Shown: positions 1 through 19,170 of the stretch, in pieces | Layout of the letters: every line of letters begins with the position of its first letter | Position numbering within the stretch: position 1 is the stretch's first letter | From: Malurus cyaneus samueli | Lineage: Eukaryota > Chordata > Aves > Passeriformes > Maluridae | Reading direction: 5' to 3' | Assembly (NCBI GenBank): GCA_009741485.1 | Contig: CM019238.1 | Coordinates: 14,040,438-14,104,437 of the forward strand | Length of the DNA stretch: 64,000 nucleotides | Notes under the pieces: model-generated | What the model was told of the DNA's origin: nothing | Database searches by the model: none | The model's input: only the letters and a program-made list of their open reading frames with translations | Translations under genes and position numbers: made by a program

Positions 1-1196
1 ATAACGTGGTTTATGCAGGTTGAGTGTACATAGTCCCAGCAGGGAGCTGTGTTTCCCTGACCGTCTCTCCTGGATAATCCTGCCTGGACCTGGTGCTGGA
101 GGAGGTGAGGTTTTGGAGCAGCCTGTGCAGAGCTCCGGCATGAGGATGGGCAGGCTTTGGATGCTGGAAAGCTCAGGCTGTAGGAGTTGGAGCTGCTGCC
201 CAGAGGCTGCCCAGAGACTCCCCAGACACTCAGGCTGCTTTCTGAGCAAAGTTCATCACTAATCAAACACAGCTTCTGGTGGGATTGTTTGCACAGATCA
301 CGTGAAGGGAGAGAAGGCTCGTGGGGCTGCTGTCCCTGCTCCCAGGATCTGGAGCCCAGTGTGAGCAGAGTGAAGAGGAGTCAGGCACCCTCCATTCTCC
401 AGTCAAACCTTCCTTGTGTGAGGGGACAAGTGTCAGTTTGACACCTCTCCAGATCTGGAACACTTCTCCTGATGTTCAGCAGGTGGAAACTTCATTTGCA
501 CTCAGTTTTCCTTTGTTCAGGCTCTTGGGTTGTCTACAAAAAGTAGGTAGAGAGGTTTGGTTCCTCTGCTAGTAGCAGCTCCAGTGCTGCCAGAGCTTCC
601 TGGGATTTTTGGGTTTTAACTTCTCCCTTGCTCAGCTGCTGGGGATCTTGTGTTCATGTGCATGGAAGTACAGAGTAAAACACTCGCTGCCATCCCATGA
701 GCAAATGTCTCCATTTTTTGGCTGATAGAATGAGATTTTAAATGTTAAAATCTTGCATCAAAATCCCTGCAAAGTATTGACTGCGTGGGGTTTGTTTGGT
801 TTTGAAATCCAGGCAAATAATCCCATTGGGCATTGCTGTCACTTTTCACAGAACTTTAAAGTAAAAAAGGATGGGAAAATCCCAGAGAAACAGAAAGTCA
901 GTCTCTGGATGCATGCAGAGTCTATGTTTGGGGAGGCAGTCTTTGAGCAGGCCGTGACTGCTGTGGGGAAGAGCTTTGGCATGTCCTGACTTTTGAATGA
1001 CTTTGACTTGGCAGTAGTGACCCTCTTTAAGCCTTTTACAGAATGAACGGAAGCATCTAAGCAGAGAGTAGAGGGATGGGTCATTTCTGGCTATGGTGAG
1101 GACACAGATATCCTGGCTAAAGGAGGGTGCATCTTATCTACACAGCCCACAGAACACTCCAAGAAGTTTGTATGTCAATGTGGCACCCTTCTTTTC

Positions 1197-1335
1197 ATGG
1201 AATCATGGAATATTCTGAGTTGGAAGGGATGCACAAGAATCAAGTCCAACTCCTGGAGCTGTGTCTTCCACGGCTTTGGGGCTGTGACCATTCCCTGAGG
1301 AGCCTTTTCAGTGCCCCATGACCTTTTCCTCGTAG
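1197..1335 (-). repeat. CR1 LINE 3' fragment (antisense)
   Basis: Begins with the reverse complement of the CR1 3' end (GGAATCATGGAATATTCTGAG, then TTGGAAGGGA) and continues with GTCCAACTCCTGG and a degraded ACCATTCCCTGAGGAGCC block. It is a truncated avian CR1 tail. Confidence 0.8.
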
Positions 1336-4300
1336 CCAAAAAAGAGAAAGATTTACTTCTGAATTTGGTGCTTCAGTAGGAAAAGAGGTGGAGTTTCAGC
1401 TGACAGAACCATTTTCATGTACTGGAACAAAATGTGAAGTTTATTAAATGGTACTTTTAAACATGGGCTTCGGGTGTTGCCGATGATAAGATGTTCTCTG
1501 TTAGAATCCTGGTGACACCACAATAATCCTTGACAGGCAGGTGTTAAAGGATGAATGGATTCAGCCCCATACACTTCCCCAGTGCTTTGGTATCATTTGT
1601 TAAGAGCAGAATTTGCTTTAATCTATGATAATAACGTTGATCCTTAAGGTGCCTTCATAGAAAGTAAATGTAAAACACATTAAAAAGTCATCAGGGCTTT
1701 GTTAGGCAATTCTGCTGCTGCACTGTGCCAGAAGCTGGGGAGATATAAATAAGGAAATGTTACTTGTCCTCCTACTTGACTAATGGGTAAAAGAATCTGC
1801 TTTTGGCCACTGCAGGAGGAGAGTAGCTAAACAGACACTGGATGTGATGCAGCAAGACAGTTCTGACCTATTTGTGGCCTTTTAGTATCTCATTAGAATT
1901 TGATTGTAGTCAAGGTGTGGTGGAATTGGCTGTACTGTGTGTCTGACACCAAATTAGTGGCACTGAAAAAACCCTGCTGGAACACTGAACTCAATCCTCC
2001 TTGCTGGAGCAGGAGAGAAAAGGTTTCTCATTTTGTGTTAACTAATTCCTTGAACTCCAGCAGCAAGTTGGCAGAGTGGCAGTTAGGAGTCTGCTCAGCT
2101 GTGCAGGGCTGTGCCAACCAGAGGGGCCAGGCCTGTGTTACTGGTTGAACTTCCCAAAACAGCCCAAGGGAGCTAAATGCCAAATCCCCGTGGGATTTTA
2201 TTCTCTTTGCAGTCTGTGTCAGCGTAAATAAAAGTGAGTGGGAGTTGGGTCTTTAAGTGCCCTTGGCTCTGTTGAGAATCCTGATCCCCAGGACTTTAGT
2301 ACATGGAGGTACTAAAGACATTAATTTTTCTGTTTGGTTCTTTGGGTAGGAAAAAACTTGTTCAATGCACAAGGATCTTTGGACTTGGGTGTTTTTGGTG
2401 TGGGATTTAACAAGTTTTTAGGCCTTGGGTTATTGAATGAATGCAGTTACAATGGCATTATAATCCATGAGAGAAGCTTTTATTTTTGTTCTCATGAATC
2501 AGCTTTTTCATTTATGTAACTTTCTATGGTTTCTGGAGCAAGTCGTGGTCTTGTTTTGGGAAGTGCAGACTTTGTCCTTTGTTCCAGCTATTTTTTTGGC
2601 TTGTGTTCCAAAATCTGGTCTGAGGGGTGGTACCTTATGGCCCGGTTAAAGCCCTGTTGCAGACAGTGCACGTGCTGCTAGACGTGATGTAACCTGGCTA
2701 AATTGCAAAAATCTTACGGTAGCCTGGATTTCCCCCCAGCCTCTCTCTTGGGGGGTGGTCCCTTTGCATCCTTTCACCTTTTCTTGCTTTTAAAAAGTAT
2801 CTTCCAAACCCACATGTGAGCAGCAGCAATGTGGTTGTTGCTCTCAGTGGGAGCTGCAGCCTGCAGCCTGTTCCTCCTGCCCCAGGTCTTGGGCTGGTGA
2901 TGCTGACACAGCCCAGGGTTGGTGGGTGCCTGGTGGTAAAAACTATTTCCAAAGAAACAAATTTTAAGCTGTTGGGGTCTAACCACATCAAACCAGCACT
3001 GCAGTGCAGGATACATGTGGATATGCCATGGGCTTTCCCAAAGGACCCTGCAGGGAGGGAGCCAGCACATATGGAACCCATCTGGACATGCTGAATTTCT
3101 GGAAAATGAAAATAAAGAGCAACACAAGTTCAGCATGAACTTTTCCAGCCTGCTGTGTTTGATTTCAGTCCTGTAAGTTCATGGTGGTTTTACTGTGTTT
3201 GTCCTTAATCTCATTCCCTCCAGACCAGAAACCATCGGGAGAGACAATGATGGCACTACTACATGTAATGCTCTGCTTAAAATAACCAGAACAAAGAAGT
3301 GCTTTGAGTGCTGTAATGATAATTACCCAGACCTAAAAATAGGCAGATGTTCTCCCAGGGAGGGAGAAGTAAGAGCGAGTCAGGAATTGCTGGGAGATAC
3401 CTGGCAAAGCTCTGATCAAACCAGGTCATTGCTGGAGTTGCCTGCAGGTTTGCCACCCTCTGACCACCATTTACAGTGGCACCACCAGCGCTGGCACTGG
3501 ATTTTTAAGCTAGTATAGGGAGAAAAAATTGGCTTCTTCATAAAAACAAAACCACTTTAGATGAAACAAATCGTTTCTGGAATATCAGAGTAAAACCTAG
3601 GAAAACTGTGATGGAGGCCAGGACTAAGGCTGCTCAGAAGGGAGCCCTGCTGCCATGTGCTGGGGTGGAGAATGAGCTTAGGGGGCCGTCAGGAATCTGT
3701 GACATTTAAATCCATGACTGAGCTTCTGGGCTGTTTAACTCCTACAAATTAGGTTGTAGTGGGAGGAGAAATTTTAAGCATTTTGCAGCTCATTTGCAAG
3801 GATGAGTTTCTGCATTAGGGACTGGGTGAGGAAGCCAAGGTCATTTGAGAAATTAGGTGAGACATATGAAAACCAAACCAAAACCCTCAATAGTTTTTAC
3901 TCTAATCCCCAAAAAAGTGGCAGTAGATTGTGGCAGTGTGGCCACAGCTCAGTCCACAGGACACCCTGTGGCGAGTCAATTTGTCTTGGCAGCACTTGGC
4001 ATTCCTCGTGCTGCCCATTCCTCCAAGGAAAATCACTTCCTGGGGGTTTCTGCCTTGCTGCGAGCTGCCAGTGGAATTCGCAGTGGAATAAACATTTATT
4101 GTGCTGCACTTCTCCCATTCACTGCTTAGATTTCATTTTGCCCATCTTCAGAAGACTCTGAAGCTTGTGGAGAACCGATGGGTACAAGTCTGGCCACAAC
4201 CTTTAGCATCACCTGGAGTTTGGACTTTGCCTTCCTGCCCAAAGCAGCTGCGTCTGGGATTTAAAGATTCACTCCCACTAGGGATGAAGCAGCATGTTTA

Positions 4301-4560
4301 AAACTATCATTGGTATACAATACAGCTGCTTTAAAGGTGTAGTTGCTTTTGTTTATCTAGAACCCAGAAGGCTGGAATTGGAATTGGAAAAAAATACCCC
4401 CTTTTAAATCTGGTGTTGTCTTGAAACTGAACTGTGAAATGTGTAAGATGTAATGTGTAAGGTCTGCTCTAAGGTGTTGCTTCTCTGCTGTGCTGGTGCT
4501 GGATCCCAGCTGTGAGTTGGGAGATGCAGCTCAGGACAGACTTTCAGAGAGAGCTGGGGA

Positions 4561-4838
4561 GAATCACAGAATCATGGAATTGTTAAGGTTGAAAAAGATC
4601 TTTGAAATCATCAAATTCAACCATCAACCCAGACCCATCCCCATGTTCATCACATGTCCTCAAGTGCCACATCCACATGTTTTTTGAGCACTTTCAGCAA
4701 ATGGTGAGCCCACCACTTCTCTGGGCAGCCTGTTCTAATGCTTCATAACCATTTCCATGTGAAAATTTTTCCTAATACCTAATCTTAGCCTTCCCTAGTG
4801 CAACTTGAGGCCATTTTCTTTTGTCCTGATGCTATAAC
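4561..4838 (-). repeat. CR1 LINE 3' fragment (antisense)
   Basis: Starts GAATCACAGAATCATGGAAT, then carries the CR1 blocks CTCTGGGCAGCCTGTTC, TTTTTCCTAATACCTAATC and CTTTTGTCCTG. At about 280 bp it is one of the longer, older CR1 pieces in the window. Confidence 0.88.
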
Positions 4839-5221
4839 CAATCATACAGCAATGGCTGGGAACATCATAAGAAATCTCTTTATAATTCTTTTAAATCCTC
4901 ACAACAAAGTATCAGCCATTTAATCCCATCCTGGGGAAAGAAATTAATAAAATTGGTGTTTTTCCCCTGTGTGGAAGTTGGGACACAGGGCCCACTGAAG
5001 TGGTGGAGGAGCCCCATGGAGAAGATGGCAGAGCCGCAGTCTGTGAGTTTATTGTTGGATCAAAACAGCAGCACTCAGACTGTAAACTTACTTTGGGTTC
5101 CAGGGGTCCATAAATAGATTTCCAAAACATGTCTATTGTCCAACAAGGGATTTATTTATAAACTGAAAAAATAACAAGACTAAAAAAAACCAATGCAAAC
5201 CCCTTCTTGGCCAGCAGTGTA

Positions 5222-5250
5222 GACTGCTGTGTGTGTGTGTGTGTCTGTGT
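5222..5250. repeat. (TG)n microsatellite
   Basis: Alternating TG run interrupted by one TC, inside SH3BGRL intron 1. Confidence 0.8.
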
Positions 5251-6179
5251 AGACCAAATGAGATAGAAACTTTTGTGAAGTTCAGTTCCAAAAAGTGTTT
5301 AAAATAAATGTTCCCCTGCAGTTGGGTAGTGGGAGAAGTTGGGTCTTGCACAGTCAGCACAGTCCTGGCTGGAGCTGAGGCTGGAATGCTGCTGCTCACT
5401 GGACCAAAGTCCTTCAGCATCATCCTTGTCTCCTTTCTGCTTACTATCTTTTAGCTGAGATTTTTTTTTTAATTTTTTTTTCAATGAGTAAAGATTTGGA
5501 AGATAACCTAAAATGTTGCAGCAGTTTCTGGAAAGTTTATTCCCACTTTGGGGTTAAAATCTTAGTTTTGATGGACTGATTGGTTGGCAAACATCACCTG
5601 TATGTACTCTTGGCAGCTTTGACGTGGTTTTTCTTGTGTTGCTGACATCGCTGATGGGAGTTAGAGCTAAAAGCAGTAAATTGAATTTCTGATGTGTATT
5701 CAAATGGGGGCATTACTTGTTCACAATTCTACACTCATCTTTATAATGTTATTTTGTGCCCATGCTCTGTTGAAAGCTTAATGTTTTGTGATTGGCTTGC
5801 AACTGGAGGAGAAGGGAATCTTGATACCCAGTGGATTTTGTAGCACACAAAGATCACAGCGTGATGGTGAGACTTTGCTTAACCACAACTAAGTTGTCAT
5901 AAATCTGTTTCTCTATCTGGAACGGACCCTGAAGGCCAAAACAAAGAGAAAATAGATTTATTTCATTAAATGTTCCTTTCAATATTATCTTGGGAACATC
6001 AGCAAGAAGTAAAACATTTCCACTCACCTCGGGAATTGTTTTCCTCCCAAGTGTGTGTTGAAGCAGAGAAACCAGGAGTGTGTTTGTATTTCTGGGGTGG
6101 AGGCAAAGGCACCTTTGAGCAACACGGGCTGTCCCAAGGGCATCCTCATTCCCAGGTAGGGCAGTGGGGAGCTCCAGAG

Positions 6180-6450
6180 GATGCAGCCCTTCCTCCTGGC
6201 ACTACTGACTTCACCTGCACCCACCCCTTCTCCTTCCATCCCTCTCTCTCCATCCTGCCACGATTTCCCCCCAGTCTCCATCCATTTTGCTCATTCTTTC
6301 TGCTCCTGCCCCCGCCCCCAGCCTCTTGCCTTCCTTGCAATTGTCTCCATCCCTATCCTTGATGTCTCTGTTCTTGTTCTTTTGTGTCTCCATAAATCCT
6401 CCTGCCCCACCCGTGCTGGCCCCAAGCCTCAGGGCCCTGCTCGCCTCCCC
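6180..6450. repeat. Pyrimidine-rich low-complexity tract
   Basis: The + strand is dominated by C and T (CTTCTCCTTCC, CCCTCTCTCTCC, CCCGCCCCC). The overlapping long ORFs on both strands here are artefacts of this composition. Confidence 0.6.
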
Positions 6451-8004
6451 AGCTCCTGCGCTGACTCTTGGCACATTCCCGGCTCTCCACTGGTGCTCTC
6501 AGCCCTGCACAAAATGTCAGGAGCACTCGGAATAAACACGGATTTTCGTGTTTGCCAACTGCAGTGAGCTGCACTTCACAGGCCAGAGTGGCCTCAGACA
6601 TGACAGTTGTTTACGTAGGCCGAGGTGCGGGGTCTGGAGGGGCTGGCCGGTGTCCATGCCTGCTCCGGCAATGCGAGAGGCTTTCTGGGAAGTGAGCACT
6701 GCGTGTTGACAGGCACATCCTGAAGAAAGGCTCCTCGCTCCTTCCCAAACATGGGCAGCAGGAACCATCTTCCAGGCTCTGTCCTGAGGAGAACGTGTGC
6801 CCTTTCAAGTAAGACAAAACACCCTCAAGCAGCAGCAGACGTCTCTTGCTCTATTTTCAGCCCTTCCCTCCCAGTGCTATTCCACTGCCTGAGATTAATG
6901 GAAGTTTTCTAAATAAAATCCCATAAAATAACAGGATCTGGCAGCTCGGTGTTCCTTCTGCCCAGCGGTTGGTGCCCTGTTTCTCTGGAGCATTTACTGC
7001 TCTTGTGTAAGTGCTCATCACCATGGCTGGAAGACTTGTCTGAGGAGCTGGGAGGAAAGCATTGCTGCTTCATCTTCCAACTTGTTTTTTTGTCTGGCCA
7101 GAAAACAAAGGTTCCAGACTAATATTCCTCATGCTTCAACACCATCCTTGCTTTTCTGTAGAGTTCTCTAGAGAATTACCTCCCTTGACTACAGATGGCC
7201 TGAGAGTAACACAGAGACCAAAATTCTGTGTTTGACTTCCAATGGTTCCTCTTTTAGCAGAAAAAATAACATTTCCAGCTTTACCAGCTCTTCAAAAACA
7301 AGCAGAGAGGATTGTGATCATCCTTTGGAGCCACACTTGTCAGTTTGGGATGGGTTGTACCTCCTGGAGCTGAAAAAATAACCCAGAGACTGTCCCACTG
7401 TGAGATGCTGGGAGGGGTGTGAGGATATGTGTGTGGCTAAAATACAGTCTAATAGTCAAAATGATTCAAAAAGTAAAGTGAACACTCAGGAGAACAAAAT
7501 GCGGATTCCTGTCCAACCCAGAGCTCTTCCTTTACATTTGAGACTGTATAGGTAAATGGTAGACTGGGTTAAAGCTTGGTTGTCTCTAATTCCTTAATGA
7601 TTCTGGGACATCACTAAGCAATGGATTTTGGAGAGATTAAGGATCTGTCAGTAATAAAAACTACTTAGATCTGTAGAGATTGTAGGAAATGGTTAATTAA
7701 CATCTAACTGGTTCAGGGAAAAATAATTATATTTACTACCAGGTCCTACTGACAGAGGAGTTTACAATCCCAAAGGCCTTTCCCTTATTTTAGTCCTACA
7801 GAATTGTTCATGAAGGAAGTGCTCCCTTTTTGTCCCCTCTGAGCTGTAGAGCACAACGGAGGAAAGCTTTCCCTGCTCCTCCCTCCTGCTGTTAGAGTCA
7901 GGCAAAGAAACCTCTTACCCAGCAGAGGTTTGAGGCTGCTGAGAATGTTTTTATACAGCCCCTACACAAATTATTTCCTTGGGACGGTATTAACTCCTCC
8001 AGCT

Positions 8005-8470
8005 TTATTTTTAGCCGCGATGAAAATTAGCAATATCCTTGTGTTTCAGGGTGCTCACCCAGCGAGTGCAGCAGCTCCTGGGCTGACGTGGTCGGAGGAA
8101 TTACATTGTCTTTGCAGCCCTGGGCAGGCTGGAGCTGGGGGCACATTGCCCTCGGTCCGGAGAGCAGTACCGGCCCTTTGTGCTGGATGCACCCCCTGAG
8201 ATCCGCTTGAACCTGCCGTGGATAGAGCTACAGGCCGAGTCAGGGGATGTTTGGATTTGCCGGGCTTTGCTCTCCAGCTCACATCCTTCAGGGCGGGGTT
8301 GTGCGGGTCGGGCTGGCCGGGTGGGTGCCCGTGGGTGCGGGGCTGTGCTGGCCGGGGCACAGGCTCCATATTTGGCTCTGGGCTGGCTGTCCCTGACCCC
8401 GCAGCTCTGTCTTTTCCCGTGGCCGTATATGGAGCGGCTGCTCCGGGAGCTGCGGCTGACCTGAGTTAGC
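8005..8470. promoter_or_regulatory. Candidate intronic enhancer with MEF2 and CArG-like sites
   Basis: A GC-rich island in intron 1. TTATTTTTAG at 8005-8014 fits the MEF2 consensus, CCATATTTGG at 8366-8375 is a perfect SRF CArG box, and CCGTATATGG at 8423-8432 is one mismatch from CArG. Function is inferred from motifs only. Confidence 0.35.
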
Positions 8471-9424
8471 ACAGCGCAGCATCTGTGAAACGCTGCTCCT
8501 GGGGCACCCAGCTCATTAGGGTGAAGCCAGGCCCTGGACTGGGTTTGCAGTGAAGGGGGTAATTTGAAGAAAACAAATTTCCCATTAAATTCCATTTTTT
8601 TTATTGTTTGCTAGGATGTGCATGGTTTTAATCTTTGTGGTGGTAAAGTCATGCAGAGAGAGAGCAGAGCATAAGCAGAACACCTCTATGTCAAGAAGTC
8701 AGTAATTCATAATGACAGTAATAAAAACCACCTTCCTTGTGCAGAGCCAGCACTGTGCTTGCCACACAGATCCTGCTTTTTCCTTGGATGCTGTGTGAGT
8801 GCACAAGGACGGGTGGCATCAGGTGTGGGACCTCAGCCAGCTTCCCTAACACGAGTGAGGATGGGGATGTGGGGTCAGAGCTCTCCAGAGACTGTACCTG
8901 CCCTGCTGACACCCCGGACACAGTGGCTGAGGGATTTTTTTACGAAGAAGCATAAACCAGAAGTGTTTGGTGCGATCACTTTGGGCACCGAGGTGGACAA
9001 AAACCTCGACTCTGAAAAGCAGGGAGTCAGCCTGTGCTTCCAAGGGCACAAGGAAGCAGGCTATACCTCAAATGTGCCTCCAGCAAACTCCACTCACCTG
9101 AAAAAACAAGGTTCCCCTGAATTAACTCTAAAACCTGGCCAGCACAAAGGCCCTTCTCACACCTCTGCTTTTGTGTGGGCTCCTTGAAGGTTCACAACAC
9201 CCACATATGTATAGGGACAGCATCTTTAGACTTCAGTTATGTAGGAGTCAAGTCAAGGCTCAGGTCTCACTCTTCAGAAGATAATTTTTGATTCTAAGAA
9301 TTTTTGTATCACTCCTATTTCCAGCCTGGTTTGTACCCCCTGTTTCTGCATTGAACCGTGGAACTGTATTAAAAATTACTTCACTGATTTTGTTTGCTTC
9401 TCTCCCCCCCTCCCTGTTTTGTGA

Positions 9425-15211
<5,787 letters not shown>

Positions 15212-16119
15212 ATTTCAACTGCCTTAAATGTCTGTAAAGGGAATTTCCACAGCTTTTTATAAACTACTCCAACTGTCTCTGCTTCAAGAAACATAGATGT
15301 GATTTCTAACATTTGATTGGTGCTTGCAGCATTCACTGTCCGTAACACAAATTGAACACAGGATGGAAATGGGAATTTCAGGGTAGGGAGGAGCAACAGT
15401 GGGTTCTGATGGAAGCCGAAGCAATCAGACATGAATGAGTTACATTTAGTTTAAACTGTCCTGGCAATTCGTCCATTTTGAGTAAACTTAAAGAAACTAT
15501 TTTAGTACTAAAAATGCAGATTGGTTTTACCTAGAGATCCAACTTTTTAAACTATGGAAAACAGCATCTAAAACCTCGTCAGATACTAATTTAGTGCCTG
15601 GGTTGCCTCAAAAATGTTACTGAGTTACACAGTAATTTTTCAGTGTCTTTCCTGGTTTCAGATGAATTTGTAGGTGGTACCGTGTAGTTTAACCATTGTA
15701 GTCACTTTGGAAAGTTGTGTTTGTCTTCTGTAGAATGGATATTTAAGGTTTGTATTGTTACACACTGTACAGATGATTAAACCCCCAACAAACCCCATGT
15801 ATTTCTCATTTAAGTGATCTGTGTGGGCTCTTTGGACAAAAAGGGATGTGAGCAGTGGACACAGGTCCCTCACAGCTGCCTAAGCACGAGCGATGACACA
15901 TCTGGGGCAAAATTCAATGTTGCAAACAAGCCAAAATGGCCAGAAATGGCATTTCCTTACCTGTGTAAGGGTGAAAGCCTTTAATGTATTTCTCTACAAA
16001 AATACCAGTTCACACTGCTTAGAGCATTAAACATCTCACTGCATGTTCAAGTAGCCATTAGGTTAATATAGTATTTTTTCAAATGAGGAAATAAATGTTT
16101 GAATAGCAAAAGTAATTGT

Positions 16120-16125
16120 AATAAA
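16120..16125 (+). terminator. Proximal SH3BGRL poly(A) signal
   Basis: Canonical AATAAA followed within 15 bases by a T-rich run. A second AATAAA lies at 16090-16095. Together they suggest a shorter alternative 3' UTR of about 0.9 kb. Confidence 0.5.
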
Positions 16126-17209
16126 GCAAGACTTTTTTTTAAGGTTTAAAAATTTCATTTCCATTGTTATTGCCATATCATAAAGCTATTACAGGAATTG
16201 CAAATCTCTCAGTGTCTTGCACGGGTGAATGTACCACGTGCAGTATTAACCTGTGTGTTCTCCCAGTGCTCATGAGGGAGCCTGTAATTTCTGCCATATT
16301 TTAATTCCTGATTTATCATTTTGTGAGCCTGGGAAGCAGTTTGAAGCTTGTGCTTACAAAAGCAGCAGAGCACAGTGTCACGAGGCAGAGGGATGGATGG
16401 GTGCTGCCTTACCTTAAAGATAACACACACAACTGTGCTTTTTAATTAACAGTTTTTGTCAGGAATTACTGAATTCTGTGAAATTTAAGATCAAAGTTTG
16501 GTTATGTTTTAAATCCAGCATCAGATTATTTTTGTTCACTATGATTTCATCTTTCTGAACGAGGTGATTTTTCTTTCTTAAAATTGGCCTAATCCTTGTC
16601 TTGTCTAAATTCCTGCTCAAGTTTTTGGGAACTGTGGAGTACTAAGGGAAGTGTGAGGAAAGTGGGATTTGACACACAAGTACCCACACGAGTTTGCTGT
16701 GTTTCCTGTGCAAGTTTGGTGAATTACAGCCATTATTTTGGAGAAGCTGTAATTAAAAGTCGCTGCCAAATTCTGTCAGTTCAGCGACCCAAAACATTCT
16801 GAAACGAGGTCAATCCCTGTCTCAACGGTCAAGAAAATTGCCAAGTTTAAGAAAGCAAAGTCACTCCCCTCATCTGTCCCCCCCACCATATGGGAGCGTT
16901 CAAACTGTATCAGCATTCCTAAGGCAGCTCTGGTGAGCCAGGCTGAATTATTCCTTTGTCCAGGGAACAAGGCACCGACACAAACTGAAAATACCCAAAA
17001 CCTCTTTGTTGTGTGTGTAAAACTTGAGTTTTTTGATGCAGATCTCTTGCATGACTTTAGGAGTGCCAGGAATCTGTTACCTCTGTGCTGGTTTTCTGTT
17101 TCCATGGGTGCAAGAACTGAATTTGTTCTTTTCTTTCTTATTTTTTTTCCTCTGTAGAAAGCAGGCATTGAGGATTTAACCTGTATATTAACCATTCCTG
17201 TATCATTCC

Positions 17210-17215
17210 AATAAA
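17210..17215 (+). terminator. Distal SH3BGRL poly(A) signal
   Basis: AATAAA in the context TTCCAATAAAGTTGTTTT, with T/GT-rich downstream sequence. This is the likely main end of the gene. Confidence 0.7.
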
Positions 17216-17235
17216 GTTGTTTTAGAACACTTTCT

Positions 17236-18879
17236 CACACCATGACTTGCTTGCATGTTTTGTTCACAGTTTGAATTTTGAAGCTGAAAGTGGAGTTCTC
17301 AGATGAAAACGCTTCAAAAGTTCGGGGTTTATACAAGGTGAACATCATGGATCCACTGCTGCTGTGTGTAAAGTCTTCTGGGTTGGATCTCTCACCTGCT
17401 GCAGCTAATGGATTTAATTACTAAATGGGATTTAATTTAGGATACACCTACCCAAAATAGTGTGTCACGGTTTGGGTTATTTCCCTCATTATCCTGCTTT
17501 CCTGGGCATTCCCCAGGAAAGCTTGGAAGTGGCCAGGACACAGCAGCTGCTCCCGCACTCACAGAACTCACCCACCCCTCCCCAGCTCGTTTACAAACTG
17601 TAATTAATTAGCTTTCCGCTGCTTACAGCAGGGAGCTCTGATATTTCATATTTGTGTTGCCACAGGGCAGTGCAGGATCAATTTTAAACTAAAACTTAAC
17701 TTTTACCTTCCCTGTTTGCCTGGTAGATCAGCAGGTATCTCCTTCCTGCTTCACATGCTGACATTTTGCACCCCCTGGAAGATCTGTGGAGTTACAAATC
17801 CCAGACTTCACATCCTCTGGAGGATACCAATAACCTGGGTTTTTTTTTAAGAGTGGTTTGTAATTTTTACAGGATCAGCTTCTGTGTGAGCAATTAAAGC
17901 ACAGCCAAGCACCATCAGTCACAGGGTGCCTTTGCAAGGGGGTTATTGCTTGTCCCTCACACTTGTCCTGTAGTGTCACAGAACTGGTCCATAAGATGGG
18001 AAAAGAGCCATGAATGCCATTTCTAAATGATAAAGGATCCCATTTACTCCCCCTGTGTATCCCCTCCACTTGCACCACTCAGAAAACTGCTTTGCTTTTA
18101 TTAAATTGGCTTAAAAATCCAGTTGTTAATCATGCAAAGCTCAATACAAATAGTTTCCCAAAATCTTTAAAAACCAAGCTACGCATGTGTGACAACTTTC
18201 CCTATACCAGGTTGCTCATATGCTAATCTCTGCACAAATAAATCATTCCTAAATTGTTACCTTTTAGTGAGTTTTCTTTAGAAATATTCTGTGACTTACC
18301 CATATCATGTGAATTTGGTAGAATGTTTTCAATTTAAAGGTTCATTACAACAGTTTTGAAGTTTATGATAAAAGTTTTGGACTGTATTGGTAAACTTGGA
18401 AATGTAAAAGGATTCTGAAAGTCGAGGTGATTAAAGTGCTGAATTACTACTGGTGAGCACAGTAATGACTGTTGAGTATGCTAAATACATATATTTAGTA
18501 CAAAAGATGTGTTGTATTCATGAAGTACCAGAATTGGTCCTGTATATATAGTTAATAGTAATATACAGTAATTCCTTATATATATGTGTGTGTATATATA
18601 GATATATTTATATATACGCATTCGTACTTTATATATATTTACACACATTTGCTCTATAGCAATATAGAATTCCTTTATACTAGAATTCTAGTAATTCCTT
18701 CTCTCACAGGTTAGTTTATTGAAGATATCAGGAATTAGGCCATTTCTTAAATTTTTAATTCACTATTTCAAAATCCTTAAATAAAAGGAAACCAGCACAT
18801 CATTAACGATGTCAGCAGCATTATCATTCCCATCTGGCTCCAGTTCTTTTCGCAGCACGCAGGGCAGGTTATTTTGTGT
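17236..18879. other. Intergenic sequence downstream of SH3BGRL
   Basis: No gene seen. It is AT-rich, with a TA/TG microsatellite near 18.5-18.65 kb and a 16-bp perfect palindrome at 18678-18693. Confidence 0.7.
18541..18655. repeat. AT-rich (TA)n/(TG)n microsatellite
   Basis: Interrupted TATATA and TGTGTG runs, unstable low-complexity DNA. Confidence 0.8.
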
Positions 18880-19170
18880 TCATAGGAAGCCAAGTGGACC
18901 CGGCACAGGAACGCCCCGAGTCCCGCCCGGCCCCGCTCTGAGGGGCCGCAATGGCGCCCGGGCCCTGCAGTGCCGCCACCGCGCGCCGTTACCACGGCAA
19001 CCAGGAGCCAATCAACGACCGCTAAAAGTCCGCTCTGCCTTTTTATTGGGCAGTGTAGCTGCCAGTCATCGTTAAGTCACGCCCACCCAGTACTTAAGCC
19101 GTGAGGGCGGGGCGGGTGATGGACGCGAGCTGTGGGTGTGGGGGGGTTCTGTGGCCTAGGGGTGGTGTCG
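18880..19170. promoter_or_regulatory. CpG-rich promoter-like element with RFX X-box, CCAAT and GC boxes
   Basis: Sharp GC/CpG peak in AT-rich surroundings. GTTACC-AC-GGCAAC at 18988-19001 fits the RFX X-box. CCAAT at 19008-19012 and inverted ATTGG at 19045-19049 fit NF-Y. A tandem GC box GGGCGGGGCGGG lies at 19105-19116. No TATA box was seen. It is likely a dispersed-start promoter, possibly bidirectional. The candidate target on the + strand is the 5' non-coding exon of the TASL-like gene 3.6 kb downstream; a lncRNA is equally possible. AATAAA follows at 19196-19201, with an A-run about 23 bases later. Confidence 0.6.

Larger units (their letters stand above)
15212..17235 (+). other. SH3BGRL: SH3BGRL 3' UTR
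   Basis: AT-rich, mostly unique sequence following the stop. It holds proximal poly(A) signals at 16090-16095 and 16120-16125 and a distal AATAAA at 17210-17215 followed by T/GT-rich sequence. A roughly 2 kb UTR fits the known mRNA size of this gene in other vertebrates. The exact cleavage site is inferred. Confidence 0.75.

Noticed and set aside
3195..3518. 107-codon ORF with a Cys-rich stretch in SH3BGRL intron 1
   Set aside because: No known domain and no conserved splice context.
6181..6601. Overlapping ORFs on both strands
   Set aside because: Product of the pyrimidine-rich tract; low-complexity translations.
18777..18995. 72-codon antisense ORF ending in a hydrophobic segment, under the CpG island
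   Set aside because: It begins at a GTG rather than ATG and matches no small membrane protein I know; kept only as a possible exon if antisense transcripts exist.
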